Of a stretch of 64,000 bases of DNA, positions 1-8,752 are shown one piece after another (the stretch's first letter is position 1; the number at the start of each line of letters is the position of its first letter). The position numbers were made by a program, and so were the translations under genes. The notes below the pieces were generated by a model. That model did no database searches. It was not told where the DNA came from and saw only the letters and a list, made by a program, of their open reading frames with translations. This DNA is from Pseudomonas synxantha (GTDB lineage Bacteria > Pseudomonadota > Gammaproteobacteria > Pseudomonadales > Pseudomonadaceae): positions 3,658,001 to 3,722,000 of the forward strand of contig NZ_LT629786.1 of the NCBI RefSeq assembly GCF_900105675.1, written 5' to 3'.

Positions 1-209
1 ATCTCGAGCCTGCGAAAAACAAGGTACTTAGTCCTGTCGACGCCCAAGATAAATACCAAATTGCAAAAGGCAAGGGTCGAGACTACATTGAGATGGATGT
101 ACCTGAATCAAGATTAGAATGGGTGAAAAACCCTAGGTATAACGTCATGGAGCTAACCGTAAGAGGGAATTTAGAAACAAATAACCCTACATTCACGAGA
201 AGAAAGTAA
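1..209 (+). CDS. C-terminus of a probable polymorphic (Rhs/CDI-type) toxin, partial
   Basis: An open frame runs in from the left edge (frame of base 3) and stops with TAA at 207-209; 68 residues are visible. The tail reads DYIEMDVPESRLEWVKNPRY and then a short stretch ending NNPTFTRRK, which has the look of a secreted-toxin C-terminal domain, although I cannot name the toxin family. The stop overlaps the next start codon (TAATG), so the two are translationally coupled. An Imm50 gene lies further downstream, which is the usual toxin-then-immunity order. The region is AT-rich against the chromosome. The N-terminal delivery domain is outside the window, so the toxin reading is an inference from context. 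Confidence 0.5.
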   Translation, partial: LEPAKNKVLSPVDAQDKYQIAKGKGRDYIEMDVPESRLEWVKNPRYNVMELTVRGNLETNNPTFTRRK

Positions 210-841
210 TGCTAGAGAAAAACAAAGAAATAATACTTACAGGCGAGGAAGCGCTTGAAGCCTTGAAAGAAATTGAATTCATATTGATATCTCTTCACAA
301 AATGGGCAGCTTTTATGCTGACAAACCTGGCGCAGTGGAAGAATATAGAAGAATAACTACTGACTTCATCGACAACTGCGAGGTCACCAAGCGTCTTGCA
401 AGGGTTCGCACGATAATTTCTCATCATTTTGACGATTCTATCGGCGACGATGATATGGATGACATGGAAAGACATTTACTAGACTTGAAATTCTGGAAAC
501 CAGCTTCAACAGAAAAAACTCATTCCAACACAGGAAAATTCTCTTTTTCGGATGGAGTCATCGATCAACTGACCGCTAAACGAGATGAGCTATTAATGGT
601 CTTTACGGACCAGCAAGAACAAACCTTCTTAATTACCTTCCACAAATTAATTTCCTTTCATAGATTAAGCTCAGCGGGTAGTAAAGTATGCGATATGCAT
701 GAGGAAAAGACCTCTACTCTTTCGCAGGAGAACGTGTGCATTGACCCAAATGAGGCAATTACAACTTACTGCTTCAAGTCTGGCAATGGTGAGACTGTTC
801 TTGCAGTCATTGCAAGCGGTTACAGCGTTGAACGCATATGA
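209..841 (+). CDS. Hypothetical protein, candidate immunity protein
   Basis: The 210-residue protein is not one I recognise. It has no signal peptide or membrane segment, is acidic in its first half (a GDDDMDDME stretch near residue 80) and is soluble-looking throughout. Its ATG overlaps the stop codon of the upstream toxin-like frame, which suggests coupled translation and a cognate immunity role. The sequence seems to fall into two parts, residues 1-100 and 110-210. AT-rich codon use matches the neighbours on either side and differs from the GC-rich chromosome that starts at 1500. The function is inferred only from position. Confidence 0.6.
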   Translation: MLEKNKEIILTGEEALEALKEIEFILISLHKMGSFYADKPGAVEEYRRITTDFIDNCEVTKRLARVRTIISHHFDDSIGDDDMDDMERHLLDLKFWKPASTEKTHSNTGKFSFSDGVIDQLTAKRDELLMVFTDQQEQTFLITFHKLISFHRLSSAGSKVCDMHEEKTSTLSQENVCIDPNEAITTYCFKSGNGETVLAVIASGYSVERI

Positions 842-951
842 CAAAAGTAGGCACGTTTCAGAAATACTCAGAACGGCACCTCTGGTCTTTGAATCTAACC
901 CGACAATGACCGAAACTCCCCTGCAGATCTATTGACATAAAATCTTAAAAA

Positions 952-1377
952 ATGAAAAACTGGAATGACCTTGATGGCTCTATCTTTTTCAACAAAGTGT
1001 TCAGTCAGCCTATTGAAATCGGAAAAGCCTACATCCACTCGTTAAATATAGAAAATGATCAGAATGATTTTGGTATCGGCTTTGACATACCAGATTTTCC
1101 TGACCGGCTGCCGGAAAAATGGAAAGACAAAGGATACAACACATGCAGAATTGGATTGTCTTGTTCCAACATCACCGACTTAAAAATAACAAACCTTCCT
1201 CTCAGGGAAATTTTCACCATAGAAATAATGAAAGCGAGCGAGCACTTCTTTTTCACAGCAAAATCGAAAAATGCACTTGTTGAATTCAAGGCTAAATGGC
1301 TATCCCTATCTGGACCGTCAGTCTATATAAATTGCCCTGAACCAGGAGATGTCAACTGGTCAGACGATAACCTATAA
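952..1377 (+). CDS. Imm50 family immunity protein
   Basis: The 141-residue product resembles the Imm50 immunity family of polymorphic toxin systems. The recognisable core is FDIPDFPDRLPEKW followed by a YNT motif and alternating beta-strand-like segments (IGLSCSNITDLKI). Imm50 proteins are cytoplasmic and are thought to neutralise a toxin delivered by a sister cell. It lies 110 bp after the preceding gene, consistent with a string of immunity genes behind one toxin, a common arrangement where orphan immunity genes accumulate. The assignment rests on remembered family motifs, not on a database search. Confidence 0.7.
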   Translation: MKNWNDLDGSIFFNKVFSQPIEIGKAYIHSLNIENDQNDFGIGFDIPDFPDRLPEKWKDKGYNTCRIGLSCSNITDLKITNLPLREIFTIEIMKASEHFFFTAKSKNALVEFKAKWLSLSGPSVYINCPEPGDVNWSDDNL

Positions 1378-1499
1378 AAATGATGAGTTTATTTACGGGA
1401 CCGCAACTATGAGGGCGATAGCAAAGGCTAATTCGCCCCACTATCCAGCCCAGCCTACACTCCTTCCAAGTTGTTTCAACGGACAGAGGATTCACCATC

Positions 1500-1862
1500 A
1501 TGGGCAAACGTTACCCCAATCTCCCCGCCTGGCAATGGCGTCACTACCCACAAAACCATCAACACCCGACCAACCTGGCGTTGCACCTGATTGCCGTGCC
1601 GCTGTTTATCGTCGGCTTTCTGCTGATCGTTTCGGGGGTATTCAGCCTGAGTCTGGCCAGCTTCGCCGTCGGCGTGGTTGGCATCGTGGCGGGCCTGGCG
1701 TTGCAGCGTCATGGTCATAGCCTGGAGGCCCAGGCCAGTGAGCCGTTCAGTGACCGTAAAGACGCGGTGCAACGGCTGGTGGTCGAGCAGTTCGTGACCT
1801 TCCCGCGCTTTGTGTTGAGCGGTGGCTGGTGGCGCGCCTGGCGGCAGCGCCACCGGCACTGA
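1500..1862 (+). CDS. Mpo1-like (DUF962) small membrane protein
   Basis: The 120-residue protein has an N-terminal WQWRHYPQNHQHPTNLALH segment with several histidines, then two hydrophobic helices (about residues 28-48 and 50-66). This is the pattern of the DUF962/Mpo1-like family; yeast Mpo1 is an iron-dependent dioxygenase acting on 2-hydroxy fatty acids, and the histidines there bind the metal. The bacterial members are often mislabelled terminase. The ATG is preceded by AGAGG at a good distance. It is convergent with the thioesterase gene, only 3 bp away. The enzymatic activity in bacteria is uncertain. Confidence 0.75.
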   Translation: MGKRYPNLPAWQWRHYPQNHQHPTNLALHLIAVPLFIVGFLLIVSGVFSLSLASFAVGVVGIVAGLALQRHGHSLEAQASEPFSDRKDAVQRLVVEQFVTFPRFVLSGGWWRAWRQRHRH

Positions 1863-1865
1863 GGC

Positions 1866-2663
1866 TCAGGCGAACACCACCACGGTCTGGCGACTGAGGG
1901 CGATCAACTCGCCGGTCGGGCTCCACAGCGCAGCGGCCGCATGGCCGTAGCCGTCGCGGGCATGTTCGATGTTGACGTGGTATTGGCACCAATCGAGGGT
2001 GGTCAGGTCTTGCAGCGGCTGGATGAACTCGATGGTCCAGGTCAGGGTGCTGCCTGGCGCAGGCTTTTTCAGGTGTGGCAGCAGGGCCGGCGGCCAGGCG
2101 TCGACCAGGGCGAGGATGTGCGCCTCGGTCAGTGGCTCTTCTTTCACATCCCCGCGCAACCGCACCCAACCGCCCATGTCGCGGGATTTGTTACCGGTGA
2201 ACGGCAGGCCGCCGACACTCCAGCGCATCGCCAGATGGCGCATGAATTCGGGGGTGACGCCCTTAATGTAGGGCAACTCCTGACACTCATCCCAATGTTT
2301 GAATACCGGCGGCGCTTCGCTCGCCACGTCAATTTCCGACGCTCGAGACGCGCCAAAGCTGGCCTGGACCAGGGTCGCCACTTCGCCGTTCTGCACCACG
2401 CGGCCGAGCAACTGGCTGACGGCCTTGCCTTCGCGCAACACTTCGACTTGATAACTGGCGGGCACATCCGGCGCTACCGGGCCGACAAAGGTGATGGCCA
2501 GGGAGCGCAGGGGGCGATCCGCCGGCACTTGGGCGCGCAAGGCCTCATATTGCAGGGCGGCGACCAGGCCGCCAAAGGTGGCACGGCCCTGGGCCCATTC
2601 GGCCGGGATGGTGACATCCAGCGGGTTGCTACGGGCAGCATCGAGCAAATCACTAAAGCGCAT
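1866..2663 (-). CDS. Acyl-CoA thioesterase-like protein, double hotdog fold
   Basis: The 265-residue protein has the TesB-like thioesterase layout: an N-terminal hotdog with ATFGGLVAALQYEA and SLAITFVGPV, and a C-terminal hotdog with WTIEFIQPL and ending ELIALSRQTVVV. Such enzymes hydrolyse acyl-CoA to the free acid and CoA in the cytoplasm. The catalytic Asp-Thr-Gln set of TesB cannot be placed with certainty by eye, so the substrate is unknown. The ATG at 2663 lies a short way downstream of a GAGGTCGCC ribosome-binding region. Its stop nearly abuts the stop of the convergent DUF962 gene. Confidence 0.75.
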   Translation of the reverse strand: MRFSDLLDAARSNPLDVTIPAEWAQGRATFGGLVAALQYEALRAQVPADRPLRSLAITFVGPVAPDVPASYQVEVLREGKAVSQLLGRVVQNGEVATLVQASFGASRASEIDVASEAPPVFKHWDECQELPYIKGVTPEFMRHLAMRWSVGGLPFTGNKSRDMGGWVRLRGDVKEEPLTEAHILALVDAWPPALLPHLKKPAPGSTLTWTIEFIQPLQDLTTLDWCQYHVNIEHARDGYGHAAAALWSPTGELIALSRQTVVVFA

Positions 2664-2753
2664 GGCGACCTCACATCAAGTAAATCGATGGAGGGATCTT
2701 AACCATCGAATCCGGCAGGTACAGCGCCTATTCCGGCCAAAAACCGGACCACT

Positions 2754-3515
2754 TCAAAAACAATCAGCGCTGAGTTTGTCCAGCACACGATCAGCGCGAC
2801 CTTGCGCCTTGAGCATGGTGCGCTGCCACACCGCTACACAGGGTTGCAGATCCGACTGGTGCCCGGCCTGGGCCAGCCATTGCCAGCAGTCATGCCAGTC
2901 ACCCAGTGCACCCTGAGCCTTCTTCAACCGCGACATGGCGTTGGCAGGCAACTTGTCCAGCTCGGGATAAGCCTCGGCGGCGTAACGCACGCGCTTGATC
3001 AGCAACCGCAGGCGGTGGCGATCATGCTCGGGATCCTTCAGCGCTTCATCGAGTTTCTGCCATTGCTTGGCCAGGCGCTTCTCGATGCGCGGGCGCAGGC
3101 CCTTGAGCAGTTTCTGGTGCTGGGCCGCGCGGATAAATCGGGGGAAGGCATCCAGAATCAGCAACAGATGCGCCAGCTCCGGGCTCTGCGCCACCTGGCG
3201 ATAGGTCTCAGGTTGCAGGCGCAGGCGCCGATCAGCCGCGTCGTGATATCCGTGCTGATGCAAATACGCCGCCAGGACCTCTCGGTCGCGTAGCGGCGTG
3301 GTCAGTTGACCCACCGTCTTGGCGGCCAACTCGAGTTGCTCGACACCTGGCAGGCCGCGCAACGGACGCAACAGGCTGCGCAGGCGGCGCACGGTGGTGC
3401 GCAAATCATGCAGGGCTTCATCGTCGGTGACGGCGGCGAGGCGAGCCTGGCAGCTCAGTAACCCTACTTCCAAGCCAATGACCTGAGCGACTAACTGATT
3501 GACCAAGGCTGACAT
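2754..3515 (-). CDS. CHAD domain protein
   Basis: The 253-residue protein is an alpha-helical CHAD domain: the N-terminal ALHDLRTTVRRLRSLLRPLR and the later LRLLIKRVRYAAEAYPEL are the paired conserved histidine and arginine/lysine-rich helices typical of the family. CHAD domains bind inorganic polyphosphate through these basic helices, and some localise to polyphosphate granules. There is no fused CYTH domain. The gene stands alone on the minus strand between the thioesterase and a small lipoprotein gene; its role beyond polyphosphate binding cannot be read from the sequence. Confidence 0.85.
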   Translation of the reverse strand: MSALVNQLVAQVIGLEVGLLSCQARLAAVTDDEALHDLRTTVRRLRSLLRPLRGLPGVEQLELAAKTVGQLTTPLRDREVLAAYLHQHGYHDAADRRLRLQPETYRQVAQSPELAHLLLILDAFPRFIRAAQHQKLLKGLRPRIEKRLAKQWQKLDEALKDPEHDRHRLRLLIKRVRYAAEAYPELDKLPANAMSRLKKAQGALGDWHDCWQWLAQAGHQSDLQPCVAVWQRTMLKAQGRADRVLDKLSADCF

Positions 3516-3556
3516 CCTGCCCTCACTTTGCGATGAATAATCCTACTCGCTACAGG

Positions 3557-3835
3557 TCAACGCCCGGCGCGAGACTCTCGAATATAGAACCGCGCCTTTT
3601 CGGCTTTGTTGGAGCAGCCTTCAAACGCTTCGAATTGCTGCTGGGTCTTGGCGCCGGTCAACAGCGACAGGGCCTTGGAATAACTGACGGTGCCGGCGAA
3701 ACCTTCAGCCTTGGCCAGGTCGAGTTCTTTCCAGGCGGCGTCCAATTGCGAGCCGCAGCTGTCGCGGTAGGCAGTTTTGCCGGCACAACCGGCCAAAGCC
3801 AGCACGATCACAGGCACACACATCCAGGCTTTCAT
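3557..3835 (-). CDS. Small lipoprotein of unknown function
   Basis: The 92-residue product begins with a short signal peptide and a lipobox, LALAGC, with the acylated cysteine at residue 17. The mature part is helical and hydrophilic (DAAWKELDLAKAEG). The ATG at 3835 is chosen because GAGG stands about 8 bases ahead; an in-frame GTG nine bases upstream would weaken that spacing. Lys at residue 2 after the lipid cysteine-proximal region does not settle inner versus outer membrane sorting. No function is suggested by its neighbours. Confidence 0.7.
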   Translation of the reverse strand: MKAWMCVPVIVLALAGCAGKTAYRDSCGSQLDAAWKELDLAKAEGFAGTVSYSKALSLLTGAKTQQQFEAFEGCSNKAEKARFYIRESRAGR

Positions 3836-4051
3836 TGATGACACCTCAAAATAAGCAAAATCATTCGTAGCCTGTAGACGTTGCCCACAGGAAAAAGTGC
3901 CTTGTCCCTAGCCTGAAATCGGTAGTACCTATTGCCAGAGCATACCCGAGCACAAGGGTTATCCTCGAAAAATATCGCAGGCCCAACCGAAGATTGAAGG
4001 CGCCCCCCCGATGGGTGCATTGTGGGCACCTGTTTTTCGAAGGATCTGGTC

Positions 4052-5089
4052 ATGAAAAAACGTGTTGCCTTAGTGCTGGGCTCCGGGGGAGCCAGGGGCT
4101 ACGCCCATATCGGGGTGATCGAAGAAATCGAACGACGCGGCTATGACATCGCCTGTATCGCCGGCTGTTCCATGGGCGCCGTGGTAGGTGGAATCTACGC
4201 CGCCGGCAAGCTCGACGAGTACCGCAACTGGATCGAAAGCCTGGACTACCTCGACGTGCTGCGCCTGGTGGATGTGAGCTTTCGCCTGGGCGCAATACGC
4301 GGTGAGAAAGTATTCGGGCAAATCCGCAAGATCGTCGGCGAGATCAATATCGAAGAACTGCGCATCCCCTACACCGCCGTTGCCACCGACCTTACCAACC
4401 AGCAGGAAATCTGGTTCCAGGAGGGCTGCCTGCACCAGGCCATGCGCGCATCGGCAGCGATCCCCAGCCTGTTCACCCCGGTGATGCAAGGCAACCGCAT
4501 GCTGGTGGACGGTGGCCTGCTCAACCCGTTGCCCATCGTGCCGGTGGTGTCGAGCCACTGCGACTTGATCATCGCGGTCAACCTCAATGCCACCAACCAG
4601 AAGCATTACCAGCTACCGGTGATCCCACGTCCGCCAGCGTTCAAGAGCCGCTTCAACAGCCTGGCGCAATCGCTGGGTTCGCACCTGCCGTTTCGCCGCA
4701 AGCAAGCCGAGCAGTTGATGAAGCTCGAGCAGGAGGCCTTGCAGGCCCAGGCAGCGGAGATCAACCCATGGTTGGAGTCAGCCGAACCCGAATCCCAGCA
4801 ACCCGCCGCCGCGCCGGAGAAAGCCGGCGCACCGAAGTCGGCGACGGGTTCGTTCATCATCGATAACGTCGGGCCTGCGTCGCTGCTGGACCTGATCAAC
4901 CAGAGTTTCGAGGTGATGCAGACGTCATTGGCGCAATACAAGATCGCCGGGTATCCGCCCGATATCCTGATCAACGTGCCGAAGCGGGTGTGTCGATTTT
5001 TCGAGTTCTACAAGGCGCCGGAGCTGATCGCCCTGGGGCGGGAGATTGCCAGGGATACGCTGGATCGGTATGAGAGTGAGCAGCCCTGA
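4052..5089 (+). CDS. Patatin-like phospholipase
   Basis: The 345-residue protein carries the patatin hydrolase signature: the glycine-rich oxyanion motif GSGGARGYAHIGVIEE near residue 10, the nucleophile motif GCSMGAVVGG (Ser about residue 41) and the catalytic aspartate in VDGGLLNPLP near residue 155. Family members are serine-aspartate dyad lipid acyl hydrolases. There is no signal peptide and no type V autotransporter barrel, so it is likely cytoplasmic or membrane-associated, like the RssA/YlbK group. The ATG at 4052 was preferred over one at 4022 because conserved sequence starts right there. A stretch around residues 240-275 is Ala/Pro/Glu rich and probably disordered. Confidence 0.85.
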   Translation: MKKRVALVLGSGGARGYAHIGVIEEIERRGYDIACIAGCSMGAVVGGIYAAGKLDEYRNWIESLDYLDVLRLVDVSFRLGAIRGEKVFGQIRKIVGEINIEELRIPYTAVATDLTNQQEIWFQEGCLHQAMRASAAIPSLFTPVMQGNRMLVDGGLLNPLPIVPVVSSHCDLIIAVNLNATNQKHYQLPVIPRPPAFKSRFNSLAQSLGSHLPFRRKQAEQLMKLEQEALQAQAAEINPWLESAEPESQQPAAAPEKAGAPKSATGSFIIDNVGPASLLDLINQSFEVMQTSLAQYKIAGYPPDILINVPKRVCRFFEFYKAPELIALGREIARDTLDRYESEQP

Positions 5090-5108
5090 AATTCTGGGTG
5101 TTGTTGAT

Positions 5109-5207
5109 GGCCTCATCGGGGGCAAGCCCCTCCCACACTTTGAATGTATTCACAGATCGAAATGTGGGAGGGGCGGTGCGACGACTCGACTTGCCCCCGA
5201 TGAGGCC
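5109..5207. repeat. REP palindrome pair (inverted repeat)
   Basis: Two REP units face each other. The outer arms GGCCTCATCGGGGGCAAG (5109) and its reverse complement (ending 5207) pair perfectly, and inside them CCCTCCCACA pairs with TGTGGGAGGGG. It lies between the convergent patatin and kdpE genes. The right unit has extra bases between its CTCCCAC-type part and its CTTGCCCCC part. Confidence 0.9.
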
Positions 5208-5226
5208 TGTTCAGGCAGCGGTGAAC

Positions 5227-5916
5227 TCAAGTACCCAGCAGTCGGTACCCCACCCCCGCCTCAGTCACGATAAACCGTGGCTGGGTCGGGTCATCCGCGA
5301 GTTTCTGGCGCAGGTGCCCCACCACGATACGCAGGTAGTGGCTGTCCTCGGTATGGGTCGGCCCCCAGATGTCCTTGAGCAACTGCTGTTGGGTAATCAC
5401 TCGCCCAGGATGACGTGCCAGTTGCGCGAGCACCGCATATTCCTTGCGGGTCAGCGCCACTTCGGCACCGTCCAGCAGCACGCGGCGATAGGCCAGGTCC
5501 ACCGTCAGCGGGCCAAAATTCAAGGCGGCTTCCTGGGCATCTCCCGCCGGCGCCTGGCGCAACAACGCACGCACACGGGCGAGAAATTCCTGGATGCCGA
5601 AGGGCTTGGTCACATAGTCATTGGCGCCACCGTCAAGGGCCTCGACCTTCTGACCTTCGCTGGCGCGTACCGACAGCACCAGCACCGGCACTGTCGACCA
5701 CTCGCGAAACTCGCGCAGCACTTGCTGGCCGTCCATGTCTGGCAAGCCCAGGTCGAGCACCAGCAAGTCCGGTTTGCTCAGGGCCGCCTGGGCCAGGCCT
5801 TCGTTGCCGGTGCCGGCCTCGATCACCTTATAGCCCTGGGAGGCCAGGCTGATACGCAGGAATTTGCGGATCTGCGGTTCGTCATCAATGACGAGAATCG
5901 TCGCGGTCTGGCTCAT
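5227..5916 (-). CDS. kdpE: KdpE response regulator of potassium uptake
   Basis: The 229-residue protein has an N-terminal receiver with the acidic pair at D11-D12, phospho-acceptor D55 (LVLDLGLPDMDG) and the conserved lysine in YVTKPFG, followed by an OmpR-type winged helix (LTRKEYAVLAQL, VGYRLLGT end). It is the partner of the KdpD kinase encoded 46 bp upstream and should activate kdpFABC at low potassium or high osmolarity. A TTG start 12 bases upstream is possible, but the ATG at 5916 gives the usual family N-terminus. Length agrees with E. coli KdpE (225). Confidence 0.96.
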   Translation of the reverse strand: MSQTATILVIDDEPQIRKFLRISLASQGYKVIEAGTGNEGLAQAALSKPDLLVLDLGLPDMDGQQVLREFREWSTVPVLVLSVRASEGQKVEALDGGANDYVTKPFGIQEFLARVRALLRQAPAGDAQEAALNFGPLTVDLAYRRVLLDGAEVALTRKEYAVLAQLARHPGRVITQQQLLKDIWGPTHTEDSHYLRIVVGHLRQKLADDPTQPRFIVTEAGVGYRLLGT

Positions 5917-5962
5917 GGTGTCCGTCAAAATCCGTTAAAAAATCACCCCATTCCGGAGCCAT

Positions 5963-8614
5963 TCAGAGGTCAGTGTCCAAGCCAGGTTGAGATTGTAGCG
6001 GCAGAAACAACGTGATGCAGGTACCCCGACCTTCAATGCCATCGGCCACGCTGATATGCCCGCCATGCGCGCCGATCATGCCCTGGCAGATCGCCAGGCC
6101 GAGGCCGGTGCCCTGCCCGCCCCGGTCGCCGCGGGCAGCGGTGTAGAACATGTCGAAGATCTTCGTACGCTCATCCTCGGGAATCCCCGGGCCCTCATCG
6201 GCCACGGCAAAAAACAGCTGGTGGTCGGCCACGCCCGCGCTCAACTGCAAGCGACCCTGGGGTGGCGAAAAACGTGCGGCGTTCTCCAGCACATTGACCA
6301 ATGCCTGTTCGATCAACGCTGCATGCACATACAACAACGGCAGTTCCGGCGGCACATCGGTATGCACCTGCAAGGGTGCCAGCACCGCGCGCAGGCGTGC
6401 GAGGGCGCTGCCGACGATATCGCCGGGCGACACCCAATCGCGCGCCAGTTTCAGCGCGCCGTGGCCCAGGCGCGTCATGTCCAGCAGGTTCTGGATATAA
6501 CGATCCAGACGCTCGGCTTCGTCACGGGTACCCTCGAGCAACTCGCGGCGATCCTCCAGGGGAATGGCCTCACCGAGGGCCAGCAGGCTGTCGATGCTGC
6601 CGCGCATGGAGGTCAACGGCGTGCGCAAATCATGGGACACTGAAGCAAGCAAAGCGCTGCGCAGTTGTTCGGTTTCCCCGTGCAGGCGCGCCGATTCCAA
6701 CTCCTGCCCCAACTGCGCCCGCGCCAGCGCCTGGGCCAGCGGCTGGCTCAATGCGGTAAGCAAACGCCGGCGCTGGCCACTCAACTCCAGGCCCGGCTTG
6801 GCACTGACACCGAGCAAGCCCAACGGCCCCTCTTCACCCGACAGCGGCCACCACCACCAACGCCCAAACGGCAAGGTGCCGGTGCCCATGCCCGCGGGCT
6901 GGTCATGCTGCCAGGCCCAATCGGCGGCAGCGCGCTCGGCTTCGCTGAGGGTCAACGGGCCACCGGTCTCGACCTTCCAGCCGCCTTGGCCGTCGCGATT
7001 GACCAGGCACAGGTCAAGGTCGCTCCAACCTTGCAGATGATGGGCAGCGGCACTGATCACCGCCTGGCGATCGGTGGCGGCGGTGAGCTTGCGCGACAGG
7101 TCGAGCAGCTCGCTGGTTTCCTCCTGAGTATCGCGCAACGCCTGCAACTGGCGCCGCTGACGTGCCGCAAGGTTACCGGTCAAGGCCGCCATCAGCAGGA
7201 AGAACAACAGGGTCAGCACATCCTCTTCGCGCTGGATGGCGAAGGAAAAGTTTGGCGGGATAAACAGAAAGTCGTAAGTCATGAACGACAGTGCCGCGCA
7301 CATCAGGGACGGCCCCAGGCTGCTGCGCACCGCCACCAGCAGCACGGCAGCGAGAAACACCAGCGAGATATTCGGCAGAGGCAATAGGCTGGATACGGCC
7401 CAGGCCACAGCAGTAGCGACCACCGTGGCAACCACGGCCAAGGCGTAATCGAACCACACCAACCCGCGCACATCGGGCAGGCGCGGCGGTGCAGGCATGT
7501 CATCGCGGTCGAGGACGTTGATTTCCAAGCCTCTGGCATTGCGCAACAGGCGCGCCGCCAAACCGCCACCGAACAAGCGCCGCCGCCAGCGCATGCGCGA
7601 CTGCCCCACCAGCAACAAGCTGGCGCGGCGTTCGGCAGCATGCTGAATCAGCGTCTTGGCCACTTCCCCGGCACGCAGCAATACCACTTCCCCGCCCAAC
7701 CGCTCCGCCAGTTGCTGGGCGTTCTGCAGGCGCAGGCGCGATTGCTCGTCCCGCGCCCGGCCGTTATCGACATGCACCAGACTCCAGGGCAAATGCCGAC
7801 GCTGGGCCACCCGGCTGGCATGACGCACCAGGCGTTCGGCTTGTGCATCGCCATCTACACCGACCAGCAAACGCCCGCGGACTGCCGGCGCGGCCTGGCC
7901 AAGTTGACGGTAGCCCTGGGCCAGGTCGTCATCGACGTGGGCGGCGGCGGTTTGCATGGCCAGCTCGCGCAGGGCCATGAGGTTGGTCTGGGTAAAAAAC
8001 GCATCGATGGCCGCGCGCGCCTGCTCCGGTACGTACACCTTGCCGTCACGCAGGCGCTCCAGCAACTCGCGGGATGGCAGGTCGATCAGCAGCAGTTCGT
8101 CAGCCTCTTGCAGCACCCAGTCAGGCAGGGTTTCACGTACTTGCACGCCGGTGATGCCACGCACCTGGTCATTGAGGCTTTCCAGGTGCTGGACGTTGAC
8201 CGTAGTGAACACGTTGATGCCGGCGGCGAGCAGTTCCTGAATGTCTTGCCAGCGCTTTTCATGACGGCTGCCGGGGGCATTGCTGTGGGCCAGTTCGTCC
8301 ACCAGCACCAGTTTGGGCTTGGCGGCGAGCAGGCCGTCGAGGTCCATTTCTTCAAGCATTACGCCACGGTACTCGCTTCGTAACAGCGGTTGCTGCGGCA
8401 GGCCGCTGAGCAAGGCTTCGGTCTCGGCGCGGCCGTGGGTTTCGACCACACCGGCAATCAGGCTTACGCCTTGGCGCATCTGGGTGTGGGCCGCCTGGAG
8501 CATGGCGTAGGTCTTGCCCACGCCGGGCGCGGCGCCGAGGAAGACTTTGAGCCGGCCACGGCCGTTACGGGGCAGATCGGCTAACAGGGCGTCGGCGCGG
8601 CCGGAGTCGCTCAT
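5963..8614 (-). CDS. kdpD: KdpD osmosensitive potassium sensor histidine kinase
   Basis: The 883-residue protein has the full KdpD architecture. An N-terminal KdpD domain carries Walker A GAAPGVGKT (27-35) and LVDELAHSNAPGSRH. A USP-like domain covers about 245-370, a cluster of four membrane helices about 385-480, and a GAF-like region about 500-640. The HisKA motif has the phospho-acceptor H661 in SVSHDLRTPL, and the ATPase domain shows NVLENAARFSP, DEGPGIP and GTGLGLAI. In this family the kinase/phosphatase balance responds to potassium, and c-di-AMP or the USP ligand in some species. It is separated from kdpC by a REP pair, so transcription may be partly uncoupled from kdpFABC. Confidence 0.97.
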   Translation of the reverse strand: MSDSGRADALLADLPRNGRGRLKVFLGAAPGVGKTYAMLQAAHTQMRQGVSLIAGVVETHGRAETEALLSGLPQQPLLRSEYRGVMLEEMDLDGLLAAKPKLVLVDELAHSNAPGSRHEKRWQDIQELLAAGINVFTTVNVQHLESLNDQVRGITGVQVRETLPDWVLQEADELLLIDLPSRELLERLRDGKVYVPEQARAAIDAFFTQTNLMALRELAMQTAAAHVDDDLAQGYRQLGQAAPAVRGRLLVGVDGDAQAERLVRHASRVAQRRHLPWSLVHVDNGRARDEQSRLRLQNAQQLAERLGGEVVLLRAGEVAKTLIQHAAERRASLLLVGQSRMRWRRRLFGGGLAARLLRNARGLEINVLDRDDMPAPPRLPDVRGLVWFDYALAVVATVVATAVAWAVSSLLPLPNISLVFLAAVLLVAVRSSLGPSLMCAALSFMTYDFLFIPPNFSFAIQREEDVLTLLFFLLMAALTGNLAARQRRQLQALRDTQEETSELLDLSRKLTAATDRQAVISAAAHHLQGWSDLDLCLVNRDGQGGWKVETGGPLTLSEAERAAADWAWQHDQPAGMGTGTLPFGRWWWWPLSGEEGPLGLLGVSAKPGLELSGQRRRLLTALSQPLAQALARAQLGQELESARLHGETEQLRSALLASVSHDLRTPLTSMRGSIDSLLALGEAIPLEDRRELLEGTRDEAERLDRYIQNLLDMTRLGHGALKLARDWVSPGDIVGSALARLRAVLAPLQVHTDVPPELPLLYVHAALIEQALVNVLENAARFSPPQGRLQLSAGVADHQLFFAVADEGPGIPEDERTKIFDMFYTAARGDRGGQGTGLGLAICQGMIGAHGGHISVADGIEGRGTCITLFLPLQSQPGLDTDL

Positions 8615-8657
8615 GCGGGTTCCTTCAGGCAGGTATTTTCAGGTCAATGAAGATCAA

Positions 8658-8748
8658 CTGTGGGAGGGGGCTTGCTCCCGATAGCGGTGTATCAGCAACA
8701 GATATTTCGACTGAACCACCGCTATCGGGAGCAAGCCCCCTCCCACAG
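8658..8748. repeat. REP palindrome pair inside the kdp operon
   Basis: Two facing REP units with TGTGGGAGGGGGCTTGCTCCC on the left and the exact complement GCAAGCCCCCTCCCACA on the right, separated by about 45 bp. It fills nearly all of the gap between kdpC and kdpD and could fold into a long stem in the transcript, affecting mRNA stability at that junction. Confidence 0.92.
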
Positions 8749-8752
8749 TGGT

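Noticed and set aside
3832..4053. Short minus-strand frame between the lipoprotein and patatin genes
   Set aside because: No ribosome-binding site and no recognisable sequence; overlaps starts of two better genes.
5098..6015. A 305-codon frame antisense to kdpE
   Set aside because: Starts inside a REP and runs over the certain kdpE gene.
8658..8748. Possible CRISPR-like spaced repeats
   Set aside because: The repeated GTGGGAGGGGGCTTGC units across the window are inverted pairs of REP elements scattered singly between genes, not direct repeats with spacers.
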